From Clostridia bacterium (GTDB taxonomy: Bacteria > Bacillota > Clostridia > Christensenellales > Borkfalkiaceae): 7,076 nucleotides of DNA. The DNA is taken from NCBI GenBank assembly GCA_017616925.1, contig JAFZXG010000022.1:1-7076 (forward strand), written 5' to 3'. Positions 1-6,375 of the stretch are shown piece by piece. How positions within the stretch are numbered: the stretch's first letter is position 1; each line of letters opens with the position of its first letter. The position numbers and the translations under genes are program-made. The notes below the pieces were generated by a model. The model had not been told where the DNA came from, ran no database searches, and saw nothing but the letters and a program-made list of their open reading frames with translations.

Positions 1-347
1 TGGCTGCCGCTTGTGTTGTTGCCTTCGAACTTATAGTAGATCCTGGCGGGAGTTCCGAGTTTCTCTTCCAGACAGTAAGCGCGAACGAGTGGGGAAGGAC
101 GGTACATCTTGTAGAAAGTCCGTATCTCATCGGGGATCTCGACGAATCTTGTGTCGTTGTCGAGTTCCTGTTCGGCGAGTTCTTTGCAGAAAACGGCCGA
201 AAGTTCGTCCACGGTCATGGGCTTTAACGTCGCGGGGTTGAGTAGCGGCGCGGGTTTTGTTTTCATATCCGCGCGCAGATTGTACCAACTCTTCGGCATC
301 TCGTCTTCGGTAATGTAGATTTTGTAAGGGATCTTTTCGTTTTTCAT
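1..347 (-). CDS. trpB2: Tryptophan synthase beta chain, TrpB2 type (partial, 3' end outside window)
   Basis: This PLP enzyme condenses indole with L-serine to give tryptophan in the cytoplasm. Only 115 codons plus two bases are present; TrpB2 proteins are usually about 430-460 residues, so roughly a quarter is seen. The N-terminus has the TrpB2-style WYNLRADM (residues 21-28), then RPSPLVRA (83-90), GTPARIYYKFEG (98-109) and NTSGSH at the very end, just before the expected PLP-binding lysine, which lies outside the window. The longer N-terminus and the phrase ahead of the lysine separate it from classical TrpB1. The ATG at 347 follows GGAGG (359-355) with a 7-base gap, a strong start. It is transcribed away from the aro operon behind a tRNA-Trp T-box. 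TrpB2 is often encoded apart from trpA and may work alone on free indole; that is family knowledge, and no trpA is visible here. Confidence 0.9.
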   Translation of the reverse strand, partial: MKNEKIPYKIYITEDEMPKSWYNLRADMKTKPAPLLNPATLKPMTVDELSAVFCKELAEQELDNDTRFVEIPDEIRTFYKMYRPSPLVRAYCLEEKLGTPARIYYKFEGNNTSGS

Positions 348-354
348 ATTTACA

Positions 355-359
355 CCTCC
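355..359 (-). promoter_or_regulatory. Ribosome binding site of trpB2
   Basis: GGAGG on the minus strand, 7 bases before the ATG at 347-345. It lies beyond the T-box terminator poly-U run, so it is reached only by read-through transcripts. Confidence 0.85.
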
Positions 360-387
360 AAATTTTTTTTTGCGGGGGCGGTAAACG

Positions 388-430
388 AAAAAATCCCGTC
401 CTCGCAGATAATTTTCTGCTGGGACAGGAT
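388..430 (-). terminator. Intrinsic terminator of the T-box leader
   Basis: On the minus strand UCCUGUCC (429-422) pairs with GGACGGGA (401-394), eight pairs including one G-U, followed by six U residues (393-388). A second small hairpin, GCAGA/UCUGC, is nested in the loop. The 5' arm also forms the 3' arm of the antiterminator, so the two structures exclude each other, as expected for a transcriptional T-box switch. Confidence 0.88.
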
Positions 431-654
431 CGAAGTTCCTGCGGTGCCACCCGGCTTGGCGCTTTCGCGCCCTCTTAACGCATCCATAAATGCCGACTTT
501 TTATAACGGAGAGTCCTGCTCCGTCGCGCATACTCGGGAATACCCTTTCTGTTTGCCCTCGAAAGCCCATTGGGGTTTGCCTTTTCGCCGCGATCCCACC
601 GCCCGCGACTCTCTTAAAAAAAGGTTAAAACCTTACTTCTCTTTCTCAACGGTT
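388..654 (-). promoter_or_regulatory. T-box riboswitch leader, tRNA-Trp specific (specifier UGG)
   Basis: The leader senses uncharged tRNA-Trp and controls read-through into trpB2. Going 5' to 3' on the minus strand: a GA-rich motif with AGUA (637-634); a distal stem I loop containing GGCGGUG (603-597), closed by GUCGCG/CGCGGC; the specifier context CAA-UGG-GCUUUCGAG, with UGG, the Trp codon, at 569-567; a hairpin ACGGAG/CUCCGU (524-506); a GGCGC-GAAA-GCGCC hairpin (471-458); and the T-box sequence GGGUGGCACCGC (452-441). The antiterminator pairs GCAGGA with UCCUGU and GGG with CCC around the usual bulge. The specifier was placed by alignment from memory with the Bacillus glyQS leader, where GGC sits at the same distance before UUCUUGAG. 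The 5' end is an estimate from the promoter. Confidence 0.93.
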
Positions 655-660
655 TTCTTC

Positions 661-689
661 ATTGTATTCCCAAGACCGAAAAATGTCAA
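661..689 (-). promoter_or_regulatory. Sigma-A promoter of the T-box/trpB2 transcript
   Basis: TTGACA (689-684), a spacer of exactly 17 bases, and TACAAT (666-661), one mismatch from consensus overall. Upstream is a run of A and T (about 705-720) that could act as an UP element. The predicted start, near 654, fits the 5' end of T-box stem I. Confidence 0.88.
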
Positions 690-823
690 CGCTTTTTTAC
701 GTGTTTTTAAAAAAAATTTTTCGTTTTCTCAAAATTGCGGTGAAATTGTCCTGAAAAAGTCCTTTAATAAAATCGTAAAAGTCATAAAAATATTCCGAAA
801 AGTTCTTTTAGTGGTAAAAAAGA
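690..823. other. A/T-rich spacer between divergent promoters, no gene
   Basis: The stretch separates the trpB2 and aro promoters. It is strongly A/T rich and low in complexity. Reading frames that cross it have no ribosome binding site and a composition unlike the neighbouring genes. The only pattern seen is a set of regularly spaced A-tracts ending in G (G at 759, 781, 802 and 822). No terminator or further RNA element was found. Confidence 0.6.
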
Positions 824-852
824 TTGATTTAAAAGGAAAATAGCGGTATAAT
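824..852 (+). promoter_or_regulatory. Sigma-A promoter of the aro operon
   Basis: TTGATT (824-829), a 17-base spacer and a perfect TATAAT (847-852). The predicted transcription start, near 859, leaves only about 25 nt before the first gene. There is no room for a T-box or attenuator, so leader-based control of the aro operon is unlikely. Confidence 0.85.
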
Positions 853-883
853 TTATTTATAGAAAAAGAAAGGGAAAATAGAT

Positions 884-1156
884 ATGCAGAAAAGCAGGAG
901 AGAATATTTTTCAAAACTTTCGCAGGAAGAGAAGTACGAACTTTCGGCAAAGGACTTTACCGTAAGAGAGATAAGGGAGATAATATCGGAAACGAGTTTA
1001 AACGCGACCGATATAAAGATCGCGGAGTGTCGTTATATAATGGATATGACGATGGCGGCTATCGCGAAAGAAGTGGGACTCGACGAGAAGACGATACAGA
1101 GAAAGATCCCGAAGATAAGCGACAAATTAAAACGCACGCTGCAGAAATTGTTGTAA
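884..1156 (+). CDS. Small helix-turn-helix protein, sigma-70 region 4-like, unknown role
   Basis: I cannot name this 90-residue protein. Residues about 56-75 (TMAAIAKEVGLDEKTIQRKI) have the form of a helix-turn-helix resembling sigma-70 region 4 or related small DNA-binding modules. The N-terminal half is charged and probably helical, and the C-terminus is basic (KLKRTLQKLL). There is no sensor domain, signal peptide or membrane segment. The ATG follows GAAAGGG (868-874) with a 9-base gap. It is the first gene after the aro promoter and ends 24 nt before the DAHP synthase gene, so the two are almost certainly co-transcribed. A role as local regulator, perhaps autoregulating the operon, is inference from position only. 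It does not look like TrpR or like YerC-type TrpR relatives. It could also be an unrelated passenger gene. Confidence 0.75.
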   Translation: MQKSRREYFSKLSQEEKYELSAKDFTVREIREIISETSLNATDIKIAECRYIMDMTMAAIAKEVGLDEKTIQRKIPKISDKLKRTLQKLL

Positions 1157-1180
1157 AGTACGGATCGCGGGAGAGAAATT

Positions 1181-2194
1181 ATGATCATAGTAGTAAAGAG
1201 AGATTCGAAGAAAGAACAGATAGAAAACCTGATCGAGTGGGTAAAGGATCTGGGGCTTGACGTTCACGTCAGCGTTGGGCAGAATTCCACGGTTTTGGGT
1301 TTAATAGGCGACACGAGTAAAGTGGACGTCGATCTCGTTTCCACGCTTGATATCGTGGAAAAAGTTCAAAGGGTGCAAGAACCTTATAAAAACGTCAACC
1401 GTAAGTTCCATCCCGACGACACGGTGATCGAAGTCGCGGGCAATAAAATAGGCGGCGGATATTTTCAGGTGATCGCGGGACCATGTTCCGTAGAATCCGA
1501 AAAGCAGATAATCGCGGTGGCGGAATCGGTCAAAAAATCCGGCGCGACTTTCCTGCGCGGCGGCGCGTTTAAGCCCAGAACTTCGCCTTATGCATTTCAG
1601 GGACTCGGTGCGGACGGAATAAAATACCTTTTAAAAGCGAAGGAAGAAACGGGGCTTCCCATAGTTACCGAACTTATGAGCGAAAGGGATATAGACCTTT
1701 TCGCCGACGTGGACGTGATACAGATCGGCGCGAGAAACATGCAGAACTTTAACCTACTTAAAGAAGTCGGAAAACTCAACAACCCCATACTTTTAAAGCG
1801 CGGACTCGCGAACACTTTGCAAGAACTTCTGATGAGTGCCGAATACATTATGTCCGAAGGGAACGACAGGATTATTCTCTGCGAACGGGGTATAAGGACT
1901 TTCGAGACGGCTACGAGAAACACTCTCGATATCGCTTGCATACCCGTTCTGCACGGACTTACGCACCTTCCCGTGATAGTCGATCCCAGTCACTCCACGG
2001 GCTTTTCGAGACTCGTTCCGTCGATGAGTGCGGCGAGTGTTTCCGCGGGTGCGGACGGACTTATCATCGAAGTCCATAACGATCCCATACACGCGCTATG
2101 CGACGGGGCGCAGTCCCTTTCCTGCGAACAGTTCGAAGAACTCTTTGCGAAGATAAAAATGTTAGTTCCCATCGCGGACAAAAAATTCAGGTAA
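1181..2194 (+). CDS. aroF: 3-deoxy-7-phosphoheptulonate (DAHP) synthase, type I-beta with N-terminal regulatory domain
   Basis: It condenses phosphoenolpyruvate with erythrose 4-phosphate to DAHP, the entry step of the shikimate pathway. The length of 337 residues fits the Thermotoga-like class. Residues 1 to about 68 form a small ferredoxin/ACT-like domain, which in characterised relatives mediates feedback inhibition by Tyr or Phe. The barrel follows: IAGPCSVES (98-106), GGAFKPRTSPYAFQGLG (127-143), IGARNMQNF (182-190), LLKRG (204-208), ILCERGIRTFE (232-242), LPVIVDPSHSTG (263-274) and GLIIEVHNDP (293-302). The expected metal ligands are present: Cys102, His271, Glu297 and Asp301. Lys131 and Lys207 fit substrate binding. 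The ATG is preceded by GGGAGAG (1169-1175). It sits second in the operon, 10 nt before tyrA. The symbol follows common Firmicute usage; aroA or aroG are also used for this family. Confidence 0.96.
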   Translation: MIIVVKRDSKKEQIENLIEWVKDLGLDVHVSVGQNSTVLGLIGDTSKVDVDLVSTLDIVEKVQRVQEPYKNVNRKFHPDDTVIEVAGNKIGGGYFQVIAGPCSVESEKQIIAVAESVKKSGATFLRGGAFKPRTSPYAFQGLGADGIKYLLKAKEETGLPIVTELMSERDIDLFADVDVIQIGARNMQNFNLLKEVGKLNNPILLKRGLANTLQELLMSAEYIMSEGNDRIILCERGIRTFETATRNTLDIACIPVLHGLTHLPVIVDPSHSTGFSRLVPSMSAASVSAGADGLIIEVHNDPIHALCDGAQSLSCEQFEELFAKIKMLVPIADKKFR

Positions 2195-2204
2195 AGGACC
2201 GAAA

Positions 2205-3053
2205 ATGAACATAGGAATAGTCGGCTTGGGGCTGATCGGCGGATCACTCGGCAGGGCGATAAAAAATAAGACGGACGGAAAGGTTTTCGCTTACGATCTC
2301 GACAAAGACGCCATGATAAAGGGGAAACTTCTTTCCGCTTACGATTTTACTATAAGCGACGGGAATATAAAGGATATCGATATTCTGTTTTTCGCGCTGT
2401 ATCCAAAAGCCTTTTCTTCCTGCGTGGAAGATTACGTTAAAAAACTTAAGGACGGGTGCGTCGTTATAGATCTTTGCGGAAACAAGAGAAAACCCGTCGA
2501 AATAATGAAAAAACTTTCCGAAAAATACCCCAAGATCGTATTTACGGGCGGTCATCCCATGGCGGGCAGGGAATTTTCGGGGGTAGCGCACTCCACCGTA
2601 AACCTGTTCGACGGCGCGTCGATGCTGATAACCCCCGTGACCGAAGATCTTGCGACGCTTTCCGAAATAAAGGATTTCTTCCTTAAAATAGGATTCCGTC
2701 AGGTGATATTCACTAACCCCGAAGAACACGACGCGATAATCGCCTACACTTCTCAACTCGCGCATCTGGTGTCCAGTTCGTACATCAAAAGCCCGACGGC
2801 GAAAAGACAGCGCGGGTTTTCGGCGGGAAGTTTTAGGGATATGACGCGGGTGGCAAGGCTTTCGCCGAAAATGTGGACCGAACTTATGACCGACAACGCG
2901 GACAACCTTATTTCCGAACTCGAAGGAATAATAGATCGGCTTTCGGAATACAGGGACGCGTTAAAGGATAAAGATGAAAAAAGACTTTACGGACTGCTTG
3001 AAGAAGGGAACGAGTTAAAACTCGAAGATCTTAAAAATCCCGAAAAAAAGTAA
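2205..3053 (+). CDS. tyrA: Prephenate dehydrogenase
   Basis: It oxidatively decarboxylates prephenate to 4-hydroxyphenylpyruvate, the committed step to tyrosine. The 282 residues begin with a Rossmann fold, GLGLIGGSLG (7-16). Asp31 at the end of the second strand suggests NAD+ rather than NADP+ (inference). Next come GGHPMAGRE (115-123), with the conserved His117; EEHD (173-176), with His175; and the helix SQLAHLV (183-189), with His187. The C-terminus ends after the dimerisation helices, so the ACT domain found in many Firmicute TyrA proteins is absent, and there is no fused chorismate mutase. The start is backed by AAAGGA (2193-2198). It lies 10 nt after aroF and 9 nt before aroB. An arogenate dehydrogenase activity cannot be excluded from sequence alone. 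Confidence 0.94.
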   Translation: MNIGIVGLGLIGGSLGRAIKNKTDGKVFAYDLDKDAMIKGKLLSAYDFTISDGNIKDIDILFFALYPKAFSSCVEDYVKKLKDGCVVIDLCGNKRKPVEIMKKLSEKYPKIVFTGGHPMAGREFSGVAHSTVNLFDGASMLITPVTEDLATLSEIKDFFLKIGFRQVIFTNPEEHDAIIAYTSQLAHLVSSSYIKSPTAKRQRGFSAGSFRDMTRVARLSPKMWTELMTDNADNLISELEGIIDRLSEYRDALKDKDEKRLYGLLEEGNELKLEDLKNPEKK

Positions 3054-3062
3054 AGGTAGAAT

Positions 3063-4115
3063 ATGGCTGATTACGGCGCGATAAAAGTAAACGCAGGCAA
3101 ACCCTACGAAGTTTTGGTGGGGCGCGGTATATTAAAAGACGTCGGCAAACTTATAAAAGAAAAGTGCCGCGCGGATAGAATAGCGATCGTCTCGGACGAC
3201 GTCGTGTATTCTATATACGGAAAAACAGTCGAGGATTCGCTTATTAACGTAGGGTTTAAGACGGTCTCTTTCGTTTTTCCCCACGGTGAGAAAAGTAAAA
3301 ACCTTGACACTTTCGGAAAAGCGATCTCTTTTCTGATAGAAGAAGGACTTACGCGAAGCGACGCCGTCGCGGCTCTGGGCGGCGGGGTGGTCGGCGATCT
3401 TGCGGGATTTTTATCGGCGACCTATCTTCGCGGTATCGGTTATTTTCAGATCCCCACGACCTTGCTCGCGCAGATAGACTCTTCCGTCGGTGGAAAGACC
3501 GCGGTAGATATAAAGGAAGGAAAAAATCTCGTCGGGGCGTTCAAACAACCCGAAAGAGTAATTATAGACGCGGACGTACTTTCTTCGTTGCCCGCCGAAA
3601 TATTTAACGAAGGTATGGGCGAAGCGGTAAAGTACGCGTTTTTAGATAAGAAGATATACGACCTTATGCAAAGCGACTATAAGGCGGAAGAACTTATATC
3701 TCTCTGCGTCCGCTACAAAGCGAAAACGGTAGAAGAAGACGAGTTCGAGTCGGGGAAGAGAAAACTTCTCAATTTAGGTCATACCGTCGCGCACGGAATA
3801 GAAAAACTTTCCGACTACGAGATACCGCACGGAAAAGCGGTCGCGCTCGGATTAAAGACCTGCGTTTACGGTGCTGTTAAAAGGAATTCGATAGATAAAA
3901 AGACGGGCGAAGAACTTGTCGCCTTTATAGAAAAGAACACGGCGGCGGGAGATATGCCGTTTAAGTTAAGCGATATCGTCGGTCAGGCGATCTACGATAA
4001 AAAGCGTTCGGGTGAATATATCTCGATAGCGGAATTTAAGGAGGTAGGAAAAGTCGCCGTAACCGAAATACAAATGAAAAATCTCGGAGAATACTTCGGT
4101 GAAAGCGATATTTGA
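3063..4115 (+). CDS. aroB: 3-dehydroquinate synthase
   Basis: This metal- and NAD+-dependent enzyme converts DAHP to 3-dehydroquinate, the second shikimate step. Its 350 residues are a normal family length. Visible are the dinucleotide-binding GGGVVGD (106-112), IPTTLLAQIDSSVGGKTAVD (130-149), GKNLVGAF (153-160), GEAVKYA (186-192), LNLGHTVAHGIE (236-247) and PHGKAVALG (255-263). The metal ligands by analogy are Glu187, His240 and His256; the 16-residue spacing of the two histidines matches the Aspergillus enzyme as I recall it. HGK stands where HGE is more usual, a tolerated variation. A weak AAAGGT (3052-3057) precedes the ATG. Its 3' end overlaps the aroA start by 17 nt and carries the aroA ribosome binding site. 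Confidence 0.96.
   Translation: MADYGAIKVNAGKPYEVLVGRGILKDVGKLIKEKCRADRIAIVSDDVVYSIYGKTVEDSLINVGFKTVSFVFPHGEKSKNLDTFGKAISFLIEEGLTRSDAVAALGGGVVGDLAGFLSATYLRGIGYFQIPTTLLAQIDSSVGGKTAVDIKEGKNLVGAFKQPERVIIDADVLSSLPAEIFNEGMGEAVKYAFLDKKIYDLMQSDYKAEELISLCVRYKAKTVEEDEFESGKRKLLNLGHTVAHGIEKLSDYEIPHGKAVALGLKTCVYGAVKRNSIDKKTGEELVAFIEKNTAAGDMPFKLSDIVGQAIYDKKRSGEYISIAEFKEVGKVAVTEIQMKNLGEYFGESDI
4086..4101 (+). promoter_or_regulatory. Ribosome binding site and GTG start of aroA
   Basis: GGAGA (4086-4090) lies 8 bases before GTG (4099-4101), both inside the end of aroB. No better ATG exists near the conserved N-terminus, and starting here places the PEP-binding Lys and Ser at residues 20-21, as expected for the family. 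The arrangement suggests translational coupling to aroB. Confidence 0.82.
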
Positions 4116-5280
4116 TCCATTTTCCGCAAACGGAACGGTGCGGGGCATCCCGTCCAAATCTTACGCGCACAGGGCGCTGATACTTTCGCACTTTTCGGGC
4201 GGGAAAGTTATTTTATCGGATAAAAACGACGATATTATAGCCACCGAAAATTGCCTTAAAAATATAGAAAACGGCGCGCTTTTCTGCGGCGAATCGGGTT
4301 CTACTCTGCGTTTTTTGTTGCCGATAGTCTCGGTACTCGGCGGAAAATACGAATTTACGGGCGCGGGCAGACTTTTATCGCGACCGCTATCCGAACTCTT
4401 TTCGGTGCTGGAAGAACACGGAATAAAGATAGACCTTAGCGCAGAGAAAATATCCGTTTCGGGAAAATTAAACGGCGGCGTTTTCAGAATAAGGGGAGAT
4501 ATCAGTTCGCAGTACGTAAGCGGGCTTTTAATGGCTTTGCCTTTAATAGACGGCGGCGAAATAGAACTCTTATCGCCTTTATCTTCCGCTTCTTACGTCG
4601 ATATAACCCTTAACGTAATGGAAAGTTTCGGCGTAAAAGTAAAAAGGGAAGCAAACGGGTTCACCGTGCCGAAAGCCGCTTATAAGAGAAAGGAAGATTA
4701 TTATGTTCCTTGCGACTGGTCTGCGGCGGCGTTTCCGCTTTCAATGGGCGCGCTGTCGGGAAAGGTGAGCGTAACGGGGCTATCTATAAACGACCTTCAG
4801 GGCGACAGGTTTATTCTCGAAATATTGAAACGCACGGGCGCACGCATTAAAGTAACGGAAAACTCGGTAACGGCGGAGAAAGACGAACTTAACGGCTTTA
4901 CTTTCGACGCGGACGGTTGTCCCGATCTCGTACCCGTGGCGGCGGCGGTAGCCGCGGCGGCAAAGGGAGAAACGGTTATAAAGCGTGTTTCAAGGTTAAG
5001 ACTTAAAGAAAGCGACAGGGTATTATCGGTTGTGTCTATGCTGGATTCGGTAGGAATAACGGCAAGAACGATCGGCGACGATATCGTGATAAAAGGCGGC
5101 GCGGTTGCGGGCGGAAAAGTAAAGACTTTTTCGGACCACAGGATCGCCATGAGTGCGGGAGTTCTTTCGGCGGCGTCGAAGGGAAAAATCGAGATCGACG
5201 ACGCGGCTTGCGTGAATAAATCTTACCCGTCGTTCTATAAGGATTACGAAAAATTAGGGGGAACGGTCAGTGTCCGATGA
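4099..5280 (+). CDS. aroA: 3-phosphoshikimate 1-carboxyvinyltransferase (EPSP synthase)
   Basis: It transfers the enolpyruvyl group of PEP to shikimate 3-phosphate, giving EPSP. At 393 residues it is shorter than the usual 420-440, but no catalytic motif is missing. Seen in order: PSKSYAHRALILS (18-30) with Lys20, Ser21 and Arg25; CGESGSTLRF (63-72) with Arg71; SRPL (94-97); SSQYVSGLLMALP (136-148); DWSAAAFPLS (206-215); PDLVPV (275-280) with the catalytic Asp276; RLKESDR (301-307) with Glu304 and Arg307; DHRIAMS (346-352) with Arg348; and NKSYPSF (373-379) with Lys374. These match E. coli K22, S23, R27, R100, D313, E341, R344, R386 and K411, with near-identical spacing. Phe72 takes the place of E. 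coli Pro101, while Gly67 keeps the Gly96 position. The GTG start overlaps aroB by 17 nt. Confidence 0.96.
   Translation: MKAIFDPFSANGTVRGIPSKSYAHRALILSHFSGGKVILSDKNDDIIATENCLKNIENGALFCGESGSTLRFLLPIVSVLGGKYEFTGAGRLLSRPLSELFSVLEEHGIKIDLSAEKISVSGKLNGGVFRIRGDISSQYVSGLLMALPLIDGGEIELLSPLSSASYVDITLNVMESFGVKVKREANGFTVPKAAYKRKEDYYVPCDWSAAAFPLSMGALSGKVSVTGLSINDLQGDRFILEILKRTGARIKVTENSVTAEKDELNGFTFDADGCPDLVPVAAAVAAAAKGETVIKRVSRLRLKESDRVLSVVSMLDSVGITARTIGDDIVIKGGAVAGGKVKTFSDHRIAMSAGVLSAASKGKIEIDDAACVNKSYPSFYKDYEKLGGTVSVR
5256..5272 (+). promoter_or_regulatory. Ribosome binding site and GTG start of aroC
   Basis: AGGGGG (5256-5261) lies 8 bases before GTG (5270-5272), inside the last codons of aroA. The overlap of 11 nt with aroA and the strong site support this start and suggest coupled translation. 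Confidence 0.82.
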
Positions 5281-6364
5281 AATAAAGCCCGTATCGATAT
5301 TTTCGGGAAGTAAAATATGGTTTTCGATCTTCGGCGCGTCGCACGCAAAAGAAATAGGCGTATGTTTTTCGGGAATAGAAAAAGGCACGACTATCGACGC
5401 CGAAGAACTTAATTTCTTTATGAAACGCCGTGCGGCAAACGACAGCGTGTTTTCTACGACGAGAAGAGAACCCGACGATGTGATATTTAAAAGCGGCGTT
5501 AAGAACGGTGCGATCGCTTATAATAAAAAACCGGTGATCGCTGTAATAGAAAACAAAGTGCAAAAAAGCGCCGATTACGGCGAAGAATTGACGGTTATTC
5601 GCCCGGGACACGCGGATTACGTGGGAAGAATTAAGTTCGGAAAGGACTACGACCATAGGGGCGGCGGCGTATTTTCAGGTAGGATGACCGCGCCGCTTTG
5701 TATTCTCGGCGGTATCGCAAAGCAGATACTTGAAAAACGCGGAATAAAAGTTCACGCTTTTATAGAGAGCGTCGGAAACGCAAAAGGTAAAACTTACGGC
5801 GATATAGACGCGGAGACCTTTGATTTTTCGCAGGTAGATCCTTTTTTTCCGCTTATAGATAACGGCGACAGGGAAAAGATGGAAAACGAAGTGAAAACCG
5901 CGAGAGAGTCGGGCGATTCGGTGGGCGGCAGAATAGGTTGCGTGATAACGGGCGTTCCCGCGGGAACGGGAAACGTTATGTTCGATTCGCTTGAAAGTAC
6001 GGTTTCCCGCTTGGCGTTCGGAGTTCCCGCGGTAAAGGGGATAGAATTCGGTGAAGGGTTTGCGCTTGCCGAAATGCGTGGAAGCAACGCGAACGATCCG
6101 TTCTATCTCAAAGACGGAATTATTAAAACGAAAACAAACAATAACGGCGGTATAAACGGCGGGATAGCGAACGGTATGCCTATAACTTTTTCGGTTGCGG
6201 TCAAACCTACGCCGTCTATTTTCAAAGAACAGGACAGCGTTGACGTTAAAACGATGAAAGAAGTCAAACTTAAAATAAAAGGCAGGCACGACGCGTGTAT
6301 CGCGTTAAGGGCGGTACCCGTTATAGAATCGGTCGCCGCGATAGCCGTACTCGACAGTCTGTAA
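5270..6364 (+). CDS. aroC: Chorismate synthase (variant signature motifs)
   Basis: This enzyme uses reduced FMN to convert EPSP to chorismate, the branch-point metabolite. It has 364 residues, the usual length. Visible are FGASHAKEIG (21-30), where most family members have GESHG; RPGHAD (111-116); DHRGGGVFSGRMT (128-140), where the textbook form is GGGRSSARET; GVPAGTGNVMFD (228-239); NNGGINGGIANGMPI (291-305); and GRHDACIALRAVP (338-350). The two histidines held to be essential, His25 and His114, are kept 89 residues apart, the same spacing as His17 and His106 of the Neurospora enzyme. A GGG-x-FSGR-x-T form is, from memory, common in clostridial enzymes, so this is probably an active but divergent subfamily. 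Its GTG start overlaps aroA; pheA follows after 11 nt. Confidence 0.94.
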   Translation: MSDEIKPVSIFSGSKIWFSIFGASHAKEIGVCFSGIEKGTTIDAEELNFFMKRRAANDSVFSTTRREPDDVIFKSGVKNGAIAYNKKPVIAVIENKVQKSADYGEELTVIRPGHADYVGRIKFGKDYDHRGGGVFSGRMTAPLCILGGIAKQILEKRGIKVHAFIESVGNAKGKTYGDIDAETFDFSQVDPFFPLIDNGDREKMENEVKTARESGDSVGGRIGCVITGVPAGTGNVMFDSLESTVSRLAFGVPAVKGIEFGEGFALAEMRGSNANDPFYLKDGIIKTKTNNNGGINGGIANGMPITFSVAVKPTPSIFKEQDSVDVKTMKEVKLKIKGRHDACIALRAVPVIESVAAIAVLDSL

Positions 6365-6375
6365 AAGGAGAAAAA

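Noticed and set aside
127..450. Minus-strand open frame of 107 codons across trpB2 and the T-box
   Set aside because: It lies in a different frame from trpB2, starts inside the T-box antiterminator and encodes an Arg-rich product with no ribosome binding site. It is a shadow of the real gene and RNA.
614..633. AAGGTTTTAACCTT followed by T residues on the minus strand, looking like a terminator
   Set aside because: The stem is only five or six pairs of mostly A-T with a minimal loop, and it falls within the 5' strand of T-box stem I, where GGUUU pairs with AAACC near the specifier instead.
490..843. Plus-strand open frame of 117 codons over the spacer
   Set aside because: It is antisense to the T-box leader and then crosses A/T-rich spacer, giving Phe/Lys-rich low-complexity protein with no start signal. 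It runs through both promoters.
847..861. Inverted repeat TATAA-N5-TTATA over the aro -10 element as an operator
   Set aside because: Five-base arms of pure A/T that include the -10 hexamer itself are expected by chance in such sequence.
1157..1180. Possible attenuator or promoter between the HTH gene and aroF
   Set aside because: Only 24 nt with a ribosome binding site; no hairpin, U-run or promoter hexamers were seen.
2244..2765. Minus-strand open frame of 173 codons opposite tyrA
   Set aside because: Antisense shadow of tyrA, which shows full family motifs in the opposite frame.
5675..6289. Minus-strand open frame of 204 codons opposite aroC
   Set aside because: Its length comes from the base composition of aroC on the other strand. 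The product has no recognisable motif and no ribosome site, whereas aroC is clearly conserved.
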